Positions 36,083 to 44,901 of a stretch of DNA of 64,000 bases are shown piece by piece. Every line of letters begins with the position of its first letter. Position 1 is the first letter of the stretch. The DNA lies in contig CBDBBO010000001.1 in the NCBI GenBank assembly GCA_965203135.1, forward strand, positions 1,736,001 through 1,800,000. The letters are read 5' to 3'. The DNA comes from CATOSD01 sp965203135. Its GTDB lineage: Bacteria > Chloroflexota > Dehalococcoidia > Lucifugimonadales > CATOSD01. The position numbers were made by a program, and so were the translations under genes. Below the pieces are notes generated by a model. That model did not search any database. It was not told where the DNA came from and saw nothing but the letters and a program-made list of their open reading frames with translations.

Positions 36083-36310
36083 ATGAAATGGCAGGACTTC
36101 ATCACCGTCGATCCGGCTATATGTCACGGCAAAGCGTGCATCAAGGGTACACGGGTGATGGTAACCGTCATTCTCGACAACTTGGCGGCAGGACTGGGCG
36201 CCGAAGAGATAGTCAAATCCTACCCTACCGTTTCCCGCGAGGCGGTGCAGGCCGCTCTGTGCTACGCTGCCGAGCTAGCAAAGGAATGGGTAGTGCCCCT
36301 GGGTCGATGA
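36083..36310 (+). CDS. DUF433 antitoxin-like protein
   Basis: This 75-residue protein has the DUF433 layout: FITVDPAICHGKACIKGTRVMV, then LDNLAAGLGAEEIVKSYPTVS and a helical end. The conserved G-K-x-x-I-x-G-T-R motif is present. GAGGAG ribosome site precedes ATG 36083. It lies 10 bases before a DUF5615 PIN-like gene, its usual toxin partner, so the pair is probably a VapBC-like toxin-antitoxin unit. Confidence 0.85.
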   Translation: MKWQDFITVDPAICHGKACIKGTRVMVTVILDNLAAGLGAEEIVKSYPTVSREAVQAALCYAAELAKEWVVPLGR

Positions 36311-36320
36311 GACAACTCCC

Positions 36321-36674
36321 TTGCGACTGAAGCTCGATGAGAATCTACCCTGGGAGTTGGCGGAGTTATTCACCGAAGGGGGGCACGATGCAGTGACCGT
36401 CCTCACCCAGGAACTCAGCGGTGCGGCAGACGATGTCGTCGCATCAATCTGCCTCAGCGAGGGACGTGCCATTGTGAGTATGGACACGGACTTCGCCGAC
36501 ATCAGGGCTTACCCGCCCCGAGATTACTCAGGCATAGTGGTGTTTCGGCTGCAAGACCAGTCTCGCGACAACCTTCTAGCGGTTGCGGCTAGGCTTCTTC
36601 AAACTTTCTCCCAACACGCGCTTTCGGGAAAGCTGTGGATAGTCGAAGATACTAGAGTTCGTATCAGGGCTTGA
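36321..36674 (+). CDS. DUF5615 PIN-like toxin
   Basis: This 117-residue protein has the DUF5615 fold related to PIN RNases. It starts RLKLDENLPWELAELFTEGGHD (first acidic residue D in LDENLP). It continues with DVVASICLSEGRAIVSMDTDFADIRAYPP, where D-T-D-F is the characteristic second acidic cluster, and ends in a helical segment. The TTG at 36321 gives a complete domain. It is paired with the DUF433 gene and is expected to be a ribonuclease toxin by family, without direct evidence here. Confidence 0.85.
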   Translation: MRLKLDENLPWELAELFTEGGHDAVTVLTQELSGAADDVVASICLSEGRAIVSMDTDFADIRAYPPRDYSGIVVFRLQDQSRDNLLAVAARLLQTFSQHALSGKLWIVEDTRVRIRA

Positions 36675-36685
36675 TCCCGCTATCG

Positions 36686-38524
36686 ATGAAAATCGCCATC
36701 TGCATAAAACAGGTCCCCGTCGTCTCGATGCTGCGCTTCGACGAGGAGAGCCGCCGCGTCGTCCGCGAGGGCGTCCCCAACGAGGTCAACCCTTTCGACG
36801 TGCTGGCGGTGTCCGCCGTTGCCAAGCTCAAACAGCACGCCGACGTCGAGGCCGTCGTCTACACTATGGGCCCGCCGCAGGCCGACGAAGCCCTGGTTCA
36901 GTGCCTCGCCATGGGCATGGACCGCGCCGTCCACCTCGTCGACAGGGCCTTCGCCGGCTCCGACACGCTGGCCACCGCGCGGGCGCTCGCCCTGGCGCTG
37001 CGCCGCGAGTCGTTCGATCTCATCCTCTGCGGGCGCAACAGCGTGGACGCCGAGACCGGCCAGGTCGGCCCCGAGGTCGCCGAGATGCTGGGGCTGCCGC
37101 AAGTGACCGGCGTGCGACGGCTGGAGCTGGACGAACAGGCCGGCCAAGTCATTGTAGAACGGGAGACGGACGAGGGCCATGAACGCCTGTCGTGCCCGCT
37201 GCCCGCTCTGCTCACCGTCACCGAGGGCGTCGCGCCGGAGGCATTCCCCCGTCCGGACGCCGTGGAGGCCGCGCGCTCAGTCCCCATCGAGCAGCTTACC
37301 GCCGCCGACCTGTCGGACGACCCGTCGCTGTTCGGCACGGACGGCTCGCCAACCTGGGTCGGGGAGGTCTACTCCGAAGAGTCCAACAGGGAAGCCGTCG
37401 TCGTACGCAACGAGCCGGTGGACGTCGCGGTAGGCCGCCTGATGGAATACCTGGACGAGCGCGGAGTTTTCGGGGATGCGGACGACGAGGACAGCGGAGC
37501 CATCCCCCGAGGGCCGGCGCGAGAGCGCGGCGAGGCCGGATCGGTCTGGGTCGTGGCCGAATTGCTGGGCGGCGAAGTGCGCCCGGTTACGCTGGAGCTT
37601 CTGGGCAGGGCGTCGGGGCTTGCCACGCGACTGGGCACGAACGTGGAGGCCGTGCTTCTCGGCGACGTCGCCGAACGCCACGCCGCCCTGCTCACCGCCC
37701 ACGGCGCGGACGTGGTATGGCTGGCCGACGACGCCCGCCTCGCGCGCTACGACACCGAGAGCTACACCGCGATTCTGGCGCGGGTCGTGGCTGACCACGC
37801 CCCCTACGCCGTGCTGCTGGGCGCGACCACGAACGGTCTGGATCTTGCGGCCCGGCTGGCCGCCCGCCTGGAGCTCGGCCTCACCGGCGACTGCATCGGC
37901 CTGGACCTGGACGAGGAGGGCCGGTTGGTGCAGCTAAAGCCCGCCTTCGGCGGCAGCGTGGTCGCGCCAATCCTGTCGCGCACCCGCCCCCAGATGGCGA
38001 CGGTGCGCCCCGGCATACTCACGCCCGCCGCGCCCGACTTCGCCGTGCCACCCGACGTTCGCCCGCTCGACGTCGGCGGCCTGGACGAGCCTCGGGTGCG
38101 GCTGCTGGAGAGCGTGTCCGTCGGTTCGGTAGAGGGCGCGGAGCTGGAGCACGCCCGCGCGGTCGTGAGCGTCGGCATGGGCATTGGCGGCCCCGAGAAC
38201 CTGGGCGTGGCGCGAGAGCTGGCCGACGCGCTCGGCGGCTCTCTCGGCGCCACACGCGACCTGGTGGACGCGGGCTGGATGCCTCGGCAGCACCAGGTGG
38301 GCCTGTCCGGCAAAGCCGTCTCGCCGCGGCTCTACGTGGCGATTGCGCTCCGCGGCCCTCTCAATCATACTGTAGGCATTCGAAAGGCGGGCACCGTAAT
38401 TGCCGTAAACAATAGCCCACGAGCGCCTATCTTCAGGGCCGCCGACTTCGGCATAGTGGGAGACTACGCCGAGGTCGTGCCCGCCCTCACCGCCGCCGTC
38501 CGCGCCCGCTGCGCCTCACAATAG
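36686..38524 (+). CDS. Fused electron-transfer flavoprotein (beta-alpha)
   Basis: This 612-residue protein is a fusion of the two ETF subunits. Residues 1 to ~255 match EtfB: KIAICIKQVP at the start and ILCGRNSVDAETGQVGPEVAEMLGLPQVTGVR. Residues ~285-612 match EtfA: an N-terminal Rossmann-like part, then GSVVAPILSRTRPQMATVRPG (near 430) and the FAD-binding SGKAVSPRLYVAIALRGP... with AGTVIAVNNSPRAPIF near 570. ETF passes electrons from acyl-CoA or other dehydrogenases to quinone. ATG 36686 is favoured over an upstream TTG. The linker between domains is acidic and glycine-rich. It stands apart from complex I genes, and no ETF dehydrogenase is seen. Confidence 0.92.
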   Translation: MKIAICIKQVPVVSMLRFDEESRRVVREGVPNEVNPFDVLAVSAVAKLKQHADVEAVVYTMGPPQADEALVQCLAMGMDRAVHLVDRAFAGSDTLATARALALALRRESFDLILCGRNSVDAETGQVGPEVAEMLGLPQVTGVRRLELDEQAGQVIVERETDEGHERLSCPLPALLTVTEGVAPEAFPRPDAVEAARSVPIEQLTAADLSDDPSLFGTDGSPTWVGEVYSEESNREAVVVRNEPVDVAVGRLMEYLDERGVFGDADDEDSGAIPRGPARERGEAGSVWVVAELLGGEVRPVTLELLGRASGLATRLGTNVEAVLLGDVAERHAALLTAHGADVVWLADDARLARYDTESYTAILARVVADHAPYAVLLGATTNGLDLAARLAARLELGLTGDCIGLDLDEEGRLVQLKPAFGGSVVAPILSRTRPQMATVRPGILTPAAPDFAVPPDVRPLDVGGLDEPRVRLLESVSVGSVEGAELEHARAVVSVGMGIGGPENLGVARELADALGGSLGATRDLVDAGWMPRQHQVGLSGKAVSPRLYVAIALRGPLNHTVGIRKAGTVIAVNNSPRAPIFRAADFGIVGDYAEVVPALTAAVRARCASQ

Positions 38525-38565
38525 ACCCTTGCTCCATTGACGGAGGAAGGTTAGGCTTCCAGGTG

Positions 38566-38608
38566 TCCCTTCCCCCTTGATGGGGGAAGGCTAGGATGGG
38601 GGTGAAGG
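38566..38608. repeat. Dispersed palindromic repeat, copy 7
   Basis: CCTTCCCCC-TTGAT-GGGGGAAGG followed by CTAGGATGGGGGTGAAGG lies between etfBA and the CDGSH gene. A second degenerate half-copy precedes it at about 38527-38555. Confidence 0.75.
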
Positions 38609-38649
38609 TCCGCCCATCGCGCACATCAATCAAAACGGAGGAAACGCAT

Positions 38650-38853
38650 ATGGCAGACGTCACCATAACACCCCGGAAGAACGGCCCCTACATGGTGCAG
38701 GGCCCGCTCAAGCTGGTAGACCCCGCCGGCAACGAGTTCACGGTCGAGGAAGACATCATCTTCCTGTGCCGCTGCGGCGAGTCCGAGAACAAGCCCTTCT
38801 GCGACGGCGCCCACCGCACCTGCGGCTTCGAGGCCGACACCCGCGCCAGCTAA
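38650..38853 (+). CDS. CDGSH-type iron-sulfur protein
   Basis: This 67-residue protein contains the CDGSH [2Fe-2S] motif: IFLCRCGESENKPFCDGAHR has the C-x-C-x2-(S/T)-x3-P-x-C-D-G-(S/A/T)-H ligand set (three Cys, one His). The N-terminal part is a beta-rich lead-in. GGAGG with 8-base spacing supports ATG 38650. Such proteins carry redox-active clusters and occur as electron or cluster carriers. It may draw its cluster from the SUF system at 42789-49983. Confidence 0.93.
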   Translation: MADVTITPRKNGPYMVQGPLKLVDPAGNEFTVEEDIIFLCRCGESENKPFCDGAHRTCGFEADTRAS

Positions 38854-39159
38854 GAACTGGCTTGCCTTGTCGGCTACTTCGGACGGGTTTGAAGCTCGCC
38901 CTCACCAACCGGCTACATATCACAAGACCCCGGTGTTCGTGGGGCAGAATAACGCCATGGGCACGGCCTCGGCGAAATCTTGCCGTCTGATGGCTATGTG
39001 CCCTGCCAGAAACCGGTCAATGCACCCACAGGTCACCATTTTGAGGTAGTTTCTTAGTGCAAATGCAGGGGTTTGGGTGGACATCGATAGATAAGGCAGC
39101 CAAACCGGTGAAACCGATACTTGCCTAATGGGAGTCAGATCCTCTTTCAAGGACCGGAT
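38854..39159. other. Noncoding stretch with an IS-end remnant
   Basis: I see no gene here. A 19-base sequence at 39039-39057 closely matches the right end of the intact IS at 40146-41075. A ~76-codon minus-strand frame crossing it has no ribosome site and looks like decayed IS and flank sequence. The rest is unrecognised. Confidence 0.55.
39039..39057. repeat. Remnant terminal inverted repeat of an IS5-family element
   Basis: TTTTGAGGTAGTTTCTTAG differs by one base from TTTTGAGATAGTTTCTTAG, the right end of the intact IS plus its target base triplet. The neighbouring ~20 bases (GACC...TGCATTGA on the minus strand) are also similar, so a diverged second copy once sat here. Confidence 0.7.
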
Positions 39160-40145
39160 TTAAGGTACTCGTCGGTTTGAGGTAACTGTGATCCAGTAGG
39201 TTCCGGTACTTCCGTCTGCGCCCGACAGGGCAATGTGGTACGCCCCGGCCTCCGTGACCTCCAAATAATTCTGAGTGATTCGGGCACTAGGGAGAGGAGA
39301 GTTGTCGAAGTACTGGTAGCCGGGCGTGGAACCGTCCGGTAGTGAGTAGATGAGGTGATAGTATTCCAATGTAACCAGTTCAACTTTAACCTCATAGAGC
39401 CCACTTTCTATCGCTTCTAGTTGGAAATAGTCGTAGTCGTATTGGTCTTCTATGACGCCTTTGACGGCCCTATCGAAACTCATAGAGGTGGCGTCATCGC
39501 GAGTATCACCGTGATCATCCGCAACGTCGGGGATATGGGTCACCGTTAAGGCGTACGATCCCGACTTCCCGCCAAAGTTCTGGACGGCCACATAGTAGCC
39601 GCCTGAGCTTGGGGCTCGCCAGATGATCTCAGGTCCAGACGCTGTCCGCGCTCTAGATTTCCAATACTCTTTGGTCAGACCGTCAGGCGAGAAGAGAGAC
39701 AAGCTGGAGAAGCCCAGCGACCCGTGATCCACCCGGACACGGTACTTATCGCCCTTCAGGGCCGGAAACCGGAAGTAGTCGAAATCGAACATGTAGTCCA
39801 GTGTTCCCTCGATCGTTACTCCCGTCTCGATGACGGACGCCGCTGCCGGTTCATCACTGTGCTCGTCCGAAAAATCTGTTTCTGGGAACGCGAACGCTCC
39901 CCCATGCATTTTCTGATACAACTCCTGAAATTCGTCCATCGAGCTCTCGGGCACGTGCGTCAGGAACGTGCGATAGACCTTCTCCTCGAAATTCGTGGAA
40001 TCCGGACCCAGGAACGCCAAGTAGAGGTCGCCCAAGGCATCTCCCATGGCCTCTTCGCCAATTGTCTCAAATATGCTGAGCAGAAAATTTTCGCCTGCAT
40101 TATATGGATAGCATCTATCAATGGTCGGCAGCCCGTAACCACTTA
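39160..40145 (-). pseudogene. 3' part of an IS-interrupted metalloprotease gene: two PPC-like domains
   Basis: This is the continuation, across an IS5-family insertion, of the gene whose 5' part lies at 41079-42510. Reading from the junction, the frame continues S-G-Y-G-L-P-T-I-D-R into the sequence around MGDALGDLYLAFLG. It then carries two repeated beta-sandwich domains of the bacterial pre-peptidase C-terminal type: DYMFDFDYFRFPALKGDKYRV... and DQYDYDYFQLEAIESGLYEVKV. These often bind surface polymers or follow a secreted protease. Without precise loss of the IS it would not be translated with its protease domain. A separate start near ATG 40047 is possible but unsupported. Confidence 0.85.
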
Positions 40146-41075
40146 GAAACTATCTCAAAACGGACAGGCGCCGCTTTCGCCGGAACCACAATAGCGCACA
40201 TGCGAGTTGCACCAGTCCGAGGTAGTTGGCCGCCTTCTTGTCGTAGCGAATCAAGACCGCACGGCACTTCGACAACCACGCCAGCGTCCGTTCTACAACC
40301 CAGCGGCGAGCCGGATACCGCTTGACCCCCGAGACGTCCAGCTTCTCCTCGCCGATGCGTCGGATGTGCTCCCTATAGCCGTGTCTGGCGGCAGCCTCAC
40401 GGCCTGAAGGATTGTCATACCCTTTGTCCAGACACAAGTGTTGGGGTTCCTCCTCAGTGGGCTGTGGTCGTTCGACCACAATCGCGTCCAGGGTCGCCTC
40501 CAACAGCTTTGCATCGTGTACGTTCGCTCCAGCAACCACAATGCTCAATGGGCCGCCCTCTGCGTCCACAAGCAGACTCCGCTTGGAGCCAGCCTTGCCA
40601 CGGTCCGTCGGGTTGGGTCCAGTCAAATCCCCCCAAAACGAGCTTTGCCCATGGCCCCGTCTGCTGCCTGCCATTCCCAGTCTACACCGACCAACTCTTC
40701 GCACCCTTCCACCAGGGCTCCCCATATCCGCCGCAAGACACCCGTCTCCACCCACCGCTGAAAGGTGCGATGGATGGTGCTGTCGTCTCCGAGTTCCTTC
40801 GGCATTCGGTTCCATTGACACCCGCTCCGTAGCCGGAAGATGATGCCGTTGAGCATCTGCCGAGGGTCTGCGCGCTTGCGGCCCCTGGCCTTGGGCGGGT
40901 CTACCTCCAGGATGATGGGTTCAACGAGCTCCCACAGTTCGTCCGGCACTTCCCAGATGGTTCCTAACGTCTCCTGCTTCGACATAAGGTCTCTCCTGAT
41001 CGTTTTGGAGAAACCATACGATTCGTCCCTCAAATCCCTCAATGCATTTGTGGGTCAGTATTTTGAGATAGTTTC
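40146..41075 (-). mobile_element. IS5-family insertion sequence (~930 bp)
   Basis: The element is bounded by 15-base terminal inverted repeats GAAACTATCTCAAAA (40146-40160) and TTTTGAGATAGTTTC (41061-41075), with a TTA target duplication on both sides (40143-40145 and 41076-41078). The 3-base TNA-type duplication and the two-frame transposase are typical of IS5-related groups. It inserted into the metalloprotease gene. The ends are exact and the transposase frames look intact apart from the expected frameshift, so the insertion is probably recent. Confidence 0.92.
40150..40985 (-). CDS. IS5-family transposase (ORFA/ORFB with -1 frameshift)
   Basis: ORFA (from ATG 40985) begins with the DUF4096-type domain (WEVPDELWELVEPIILEVDP...GRKRADPRQMLNGI) and reads to the GMGKARFGG-like end. 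ORFB continues in the -1 frame with DLTGPNPTDRGKAGSKRSLL and the DDE-type catalytic segments: VVAGANVHDAKLLEA, LCLDKGYDNPSGREAA, and the glutamate in RRWVVERTLAWLSKCR. The frames overlap at a TTTT-GGGGGG run (around 40625), a likely -1 slip site. The joined product would be 278 residues. ORFB's stop lies in the left inverted repeat. GGAGAG precedes the ATG. Confidence 0.9.
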
Positions 41076-41078
41076 TTA

Positions 41079-42510
41079 GCCAGTAGGCATGGTGCCGAAC
41101 ATTCTCGATTCCACGTTCATCAACGCATCTTGCGTATTCCTGTACCAGTTCAGTCTTGCGGTCATTCAGTGTCTTCAATCCCGTCTGGTCGTTGACGTAT
41201 GCCTCTATGAACTGGGCTCCTCCCTCAACAAACCATTGCGGCCCTCTATTAAAGTAGTAGTGGGCTGTCTCATGGGGAACGCTATCGACTTCACCAAATG
41301 GATCCCGGTCTAACATCATGTAATCCCATCTGTACCCCCCTCGAATCCAATAGTCTCTGCCACCAAATATCAGCAGAATAACGTCGGTTGTGGGAAAGGG
41401 GGCTGCCAAGAGTTCTTCCGAAACACGCGCCGTGTCTTCGATGATGGTTAGCAAGTCCTCCCCTGGCGGGAAGGGAGCGGGCTGAATGACCCAGATATTG
41501 ACGTCTCCAGCCAATGGCAGGGAGACCGTCCTGGTTTGCGTATGATGGGTATTGAGCAAGTCTCGGTGCAGTGATGGCTCTTCACTACCGGGCAGAGTTA
41601 CTACTACAGCGGCCTCTTCTTCGCTTAGACCGTCGGCAAACCAAGGTTGACTAGTCAACTGACCAAGAAAATCGCCTCCTTGTGAATAGAGCTTACTCAG
41701 AGATCTGAGGATGTAGAGATTGAGGTCTCTGGACAAACTCTCTCCTATCCATGCTCCCACTACTGTTTCCGCGAGTTCGGGATACGTTTGCACGGCATAC
41801 CTTAGCTCCGTTAGCAATAATTGCTCATCCGAAGTTATCTCGTCGGCCATCCATGGGAGAGCCATGACGGTTCTCGCCAGTTCGGGGTTCTCATTTGAGA
41901 TGTAGCCTAGGTGAGCAAGAGTCGCCCACTCATCCTTGCTTATGCCGTCGGAGAACCATAGATAGTTTGCCGCTACTCTTGCAAGTTTTGGGTCTCGTCT
42001 TGCGATACTTCTCAGGGCCACGAGCGACTCTATCTGCCTACTGGTCACACCGTTTCCAATCCAAGCGAGGGAAGCAATCGTATCTCCGAGCTCGGCGTCT
42101 TGTATCCAGATTCCTGTGATTATCTCCGCAGCGTCTGAGGAAAAATCGTCCGGCGGATTCCCGAACCAAGGGATGATTTTGGACAGGTGCTCGATAGCGA
42201 CAAGCTCCTCGGCTGTCAGCGTGGGTGTGGCGGTCGGCTCCGGCGTGAGCGTGGCGGTCGGCTCCGGCGTGAGCGTGGCGGTCGGCTCCGGCGTGAGCGT
42301 GGCGGTCGGCTCCGGCGCGAGCGTGGATACGGGCGTCGGGGTTGATATTGCTAATGGGGTAGGTGTGTTGCTCGGCTGGGCTGTACCCAGCGGTGTGGGA
42401 TCGTCATCACATGCCGATAGCAAAGCTGCGACCACCAAACACAGAAGACCAATCCACGATAGCCTGTGGATGGTTCGCCGCAAATTGATTATCAGTTGGG
42501 AAGTGGACAT
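41079..42510 (-). pseudogene. 5' part of an IS-interrupted lipoprotein metalloprotease gene
   Basis: The start at ATG 42510 encodes a lipoprotein signal with lipobox LLSAC near residue 28. Next comes a PT-rich stalk with repeated LTPEPTAT units. A long region follows that repeats the pattern (W-x-x-D/N-G-I-T/S... about every 40 residues), consistent with helical repeats. A gluzincin-type protease core has HETAHYYFNRGP and a downstream WFVEGGAQFIEAY, where H-E-x-x-H is the zinc site and E-G-G-A may supply the third ligand. The frame is cut at 41079 by the IS. Excising the IS and one TTA copy restores an 805-residue frame into the PPC domains. The last ~50 residues otherwise read are IS sequence. 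Confidence 0.88.
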
Positions 42511-42586
42511 CGACCCAATGCCCCCCTGTTCACACGCTCTTTCAGGAAACCCGCTAACACTACAACCTAACGCGGCAGAAAAATCC

Positions 42587-42742
42587 CTACCGTTTAAGCT
42601 CTCGATCAACGTCCTTCATGGTCCGTGCATACGTGTCCGGCAGGCCCCCGGCGAAAAGCGAATGAACCAACTCGTTGTACGTGTCTACCGACTGGGCGAT
42701 ATCCGCCTTCCACCTGTCAGGTTTATCTCTAATGACTGCCAT
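42587..42742 (-). pseudogene. Fragment resembling the N-terminus of a XamI-type restriction enzyme
   Basis: A 51-residue frame, beginning MAVIRDKPDRWKADIAQSVD, ends at a stop soon after TMKDVDRELKR. The segment PDRWKADIAQSVDTYN strongly recalls the opening of XamI-family restriction endonucleases, where R-P-x-x-W-K-x-D-I-x-x-S-V-D-x-Y-N is conserved. I did not compare it by search. No methyltransferase or remaining endonuclease sequence is nearby, so this is probably a decayed remnant. It sits between sufU and the interrupted lipoprotein gene. Confidence 0.45.
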
Positions 42743-42788
42743 TGCTCAACTGCCCGCCGCGCTCGTCGTTCACCGTCGCATTCAATCG

Positions 42789-43247
42789 CTACTCAGGCAG
42801 CTTCCGTCGGTACGCCTCTATCCCGTCGTCCAGCGCTGCCCACGGCAGCAGCGCGCACTTGATGCGCACCGGAAACAGCGTGACGCCGGAGAGGACCTCC
42901 AGCTCGCCAAGCTGCGCCCACTCGGCGTGCGCCGGCTCGTTGCTGCGCATCATCTCCCGGAACAGGCCTGACAGCGCCTCGATCTCGTCCAGGCTCCTGC
43001 CGCGAATGGCCTCGCTCATGATGGATCCCGCGGCGCGGTTGATCGAACACCCCTTGCCCTGAAGCCCTACGCGGATCACGCGGCCCGAATCGTCCAGGCG
43101 AAGCTGTAGACTGATCTCGTCGCCGCAAAAGGGGTTGACGCTCTCCCCGGTCACGTCGGCGTCTGGGATAACGGCGTGGTTGCGTGGGCTGCGGACGTGC
43201 GAAAGAATGGCTTCTCGGTACAGCTCGTCCAGCTCATCCAGGGCCAT
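42789..43247 (-). CDS. sufU: SufU-type Fe-S/sulfur-transfer protein
   Basis: This 152-residue protein resembles SufU, the zinc-bound sulfurtransferase that accepts sulfur from SufS. The three ligand cysteines are Cys41 in NPFCGDE, Cys67 in GKGCSINRA, and one in RIKCALLPWAALDDG. The region RGRSLDEIEALSGLFREMM is the usual SufU insert. Its ATG overlaps the sufS end by 14 bases. A second SufU-like protein is encoded at 45395-45847, and this copy is adjacent to sufS, so it is the likelier functional partner. Confidence 0.92.
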   Translation of the reverse strand: MALDELDELYREAILSHVRSPRNHAVIPDADVTGESVNPFCGDEISLQLRLDDSGRVIRVGLQGKGCSINRAAGSIMSEAIRGRSLDEIEALSGLFREMMRSNEPAHAEWAQLGELEVLSGVTLFPVRIKCALLPWAALDDGIEAYRRKLPE

Positions 43248-44469
43248 GCGTGAAGTACCTCAGCGCCTCCCTTACCCCATCCACCAGCAGGTCGATCTCT
43301 TCCTCGGTGTTGTACACGTAGAAGCTGGCGCGGCCCGTGGCCGTCACACCCAGCTCGCCCATCAGCGGCATGGTGCAGTGGTGACCGGTGCGTATGGCGA
43401 TTCCCTGCCGGTCCAGCGCGGTGCCCAGGTCGTGCGGGTGCACCTCCGGGTGGTGAAACGGGATGATCCCGCCGCGCTTGTCGGCGGCGTCCGGGCCGAA
43501 GACGTCCACCTCTTCGAGCTGCTTGAAGGCGTCCAGGGCATACCGCGTCATCTGCCGCTCGTGCTCGCGCACGTTCTCCATTCCAAGCGCTTCCAGGTAG
43601 TCCACCGCGGCACCCATGGCGATGCTGTCGGCGATGTTGGGAGTGCCCGCCTCGAAGCGCATCGGCAGGTCGTTCCACGACGCGCTCTCGTATGTAACCT
43701 CCAGAACCATCTCGCCGCCGCGCAGGAAAGGCTCCATACGCTCCAACACGTCGCGCTTGACGTACAGCGCGCCTATGCCGGTGGGCCCCAGCATCTTGTG
43801 CCCGGAGAAGGCCAGGAAGTCGCAGTCCAGGTCTGTTACGTCGACGGGCATGTGCGGCACGCTCTGGGCGCCGTCCACCGCCACCGCGGCACCCACTACG
43901 CGCGCCTTCGCCGCCAGCTCCTTGACCGGGGCTATCGTGCCAAGCGAGTTGGACATGTGCACCACGGACACCAGCTTGGTGCGGGGATTGATGATGCTGT
44001 CGACGTCCTCGAGGTCCAGGTCCCCGTCCTCGGCGAGCGGCAGAAAGCGCAGCACCGCGCCGCGTTCCCGCACCAGCTTCTGCCAGGGCACCAGGTTGCT
44101 GTGGTGCTCCATGCGCGTCACCACTATCTCGTCGCCCGGGCCGATGTTGTCGACCGCCCAGGTATTGGCGATCAGGTTCAGGCCCTCGGTCGTGTTCCGC
44201 GTCCAGATGATGGTCTCAGGCTCGGGCGCGCCGATGAAGCGCGCGACCTTGACGCGCGCCTCCTCGTAGCGGTCGGTGGCCTCCATGCTGAGCGCATGCA
44301 CGCCCCGGTGGACGTTGGCGTTGTAGCCTTCGTAGTAGTCCACCAGCGCCTGGATCACCGAACTGGGCTTCTGGGACGTGGCGGCGTTGTCCAGGTAGAC
44401 GAGCGGCTTGCCGTACACCTGCCTCTGGAGCACCGGAAAGTCCTGGCGCACCTTCTTTACGTCGAACAT
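43234..44469 (-). CDS. sufS: Cysteine desulfurase SufS
   Basis: This 411-residue group II cysteine desulfurase provides sulfur for Fe-S assembly. The opening reads FDVKKVRQDFPVLQRQVYGK. The PLP-lysine segment is FLAFSGHKMLGPTGIGALYV, with GAQSVPHMPVDV before it, and the active-site cysteine lies in IAIRTGHHCTMPLMG. GGGAG with about 4-base spacing favours ATG 44469; ATG 44472 is immediately upstream. It is translated just before sufU and overlaps it. Confidence 0.94.
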   Translation of the reverse strand: MFDVKKVRQDFPVLQRQVYGKPLVYLDNAATSQKPSSVIQALVDYYEGYNANVHRGVHALSMEATDRYEEARVKVARFIGAPEPETIIWTRNTTEGLNLIANTWAVDNIGPGDEIVVTRMEHHSNLVPWQKLVRERGAVLRFLPLAEDGDLDLEDVDSIINPRTKLVSVVHMSNSLGTIAPVKELAAKARVVGAAVAVDGAQSVPHMPVDVTDLDCDFLAFSGHKMLGPTGIGALYVKRDVLERMEPFLRGGEMVLEVTYESASWNDLPMRFEAGTPNIADSIAMGAAVDYLEALGMENVREHERQMTRYALDAFKQLEEVDVFGPDAADKRGGIIPFHHPEVHPHDLGTALDRQGIAIRTGHHCTMPLMGELGVTATGRASFYVYNTEEEIDLLVDGVREALRYFTHGPG

Positions 44470-44522
44470 CATTCTCCCTTCGGGCGGGGCCGCTTCCGAT
44501 TTCCCCCTCTCCCTAACGTCCC

Positions 44523-44828
44523 CTACACGTCGATTTCGATGTCGTCGCCCTCGACCCGCACGCCGAAAGTGTCGATAGGAACTACGGCGGGAAGCGCCGT
44601 GACCGCGCCGGTGCGAACGTCGAAACGCGCCATGTGGCGGGGGCACTCTATCTCGAAGCCGTCCAGTTCGCCCTGGTCCAGCGATCCCTCGTCGTGCGTG
44701 CACACGTCGTCCACGGCGAACAGTTGGCCGTCCACGTTGCACACCGCCACGTAGCGGTTCGCCACCTCGTACACTTTGGCGGTCCCCGGCGGGACTTCGT
44801 TCGCCTTGCCAACCTTAACGAATGCCAT
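44523..44828 (-). CDS. Rieske-type [2Fe-2S] ferredoxin
   Basis: This 101-residue protein has the Rieske fold. The ligand motifs are CTHDEGSL and CPRHMARF (C-x-H and C-x2-H), separated by 15-18 residues. It lies between rrf2 and sufS in the SUF operon. Such soluble Rieske ferredoxins are known in SUF operons of many Gram-positive and thermophilic bacteria, and may supply electrons or carry clusters. GGAG with 8-base spacing supports ATG 44828 over an upstream TTG. Confidence 0.93.
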   Translation of the reverse strand: MAFVKVGKANEVPPGTAKVYEVANRYVAVCNVDGQLFAVDDVCTHDEGSLDQGELDGFEIECPRHMARFDVRTGAVTALPAVVPIDTFGVRVEGDDIEIDV

Positions 44829-44901
44829 GTTCAACTCTCCTTCTACTATGTTGACGTTGTGAGTTCAGCCTGCTGGCTGTCCTGTCGCCGCATGACACCT
44901 C

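Noticed and set aside
38920..39150. A 76-codon minus-strand frame beside the CDGSH gene
   Set aside because: It reads through an IS-end remnant, which explains its similarity to the end of the interrupted frame.
40921..42609. A 562-codon minus-strand frame as one intact gene
   Set aside because: Its last ~50 codons lie inside the IS (40921-41078), and its first 33 codons precede the supported lipoprotein start at 42510.
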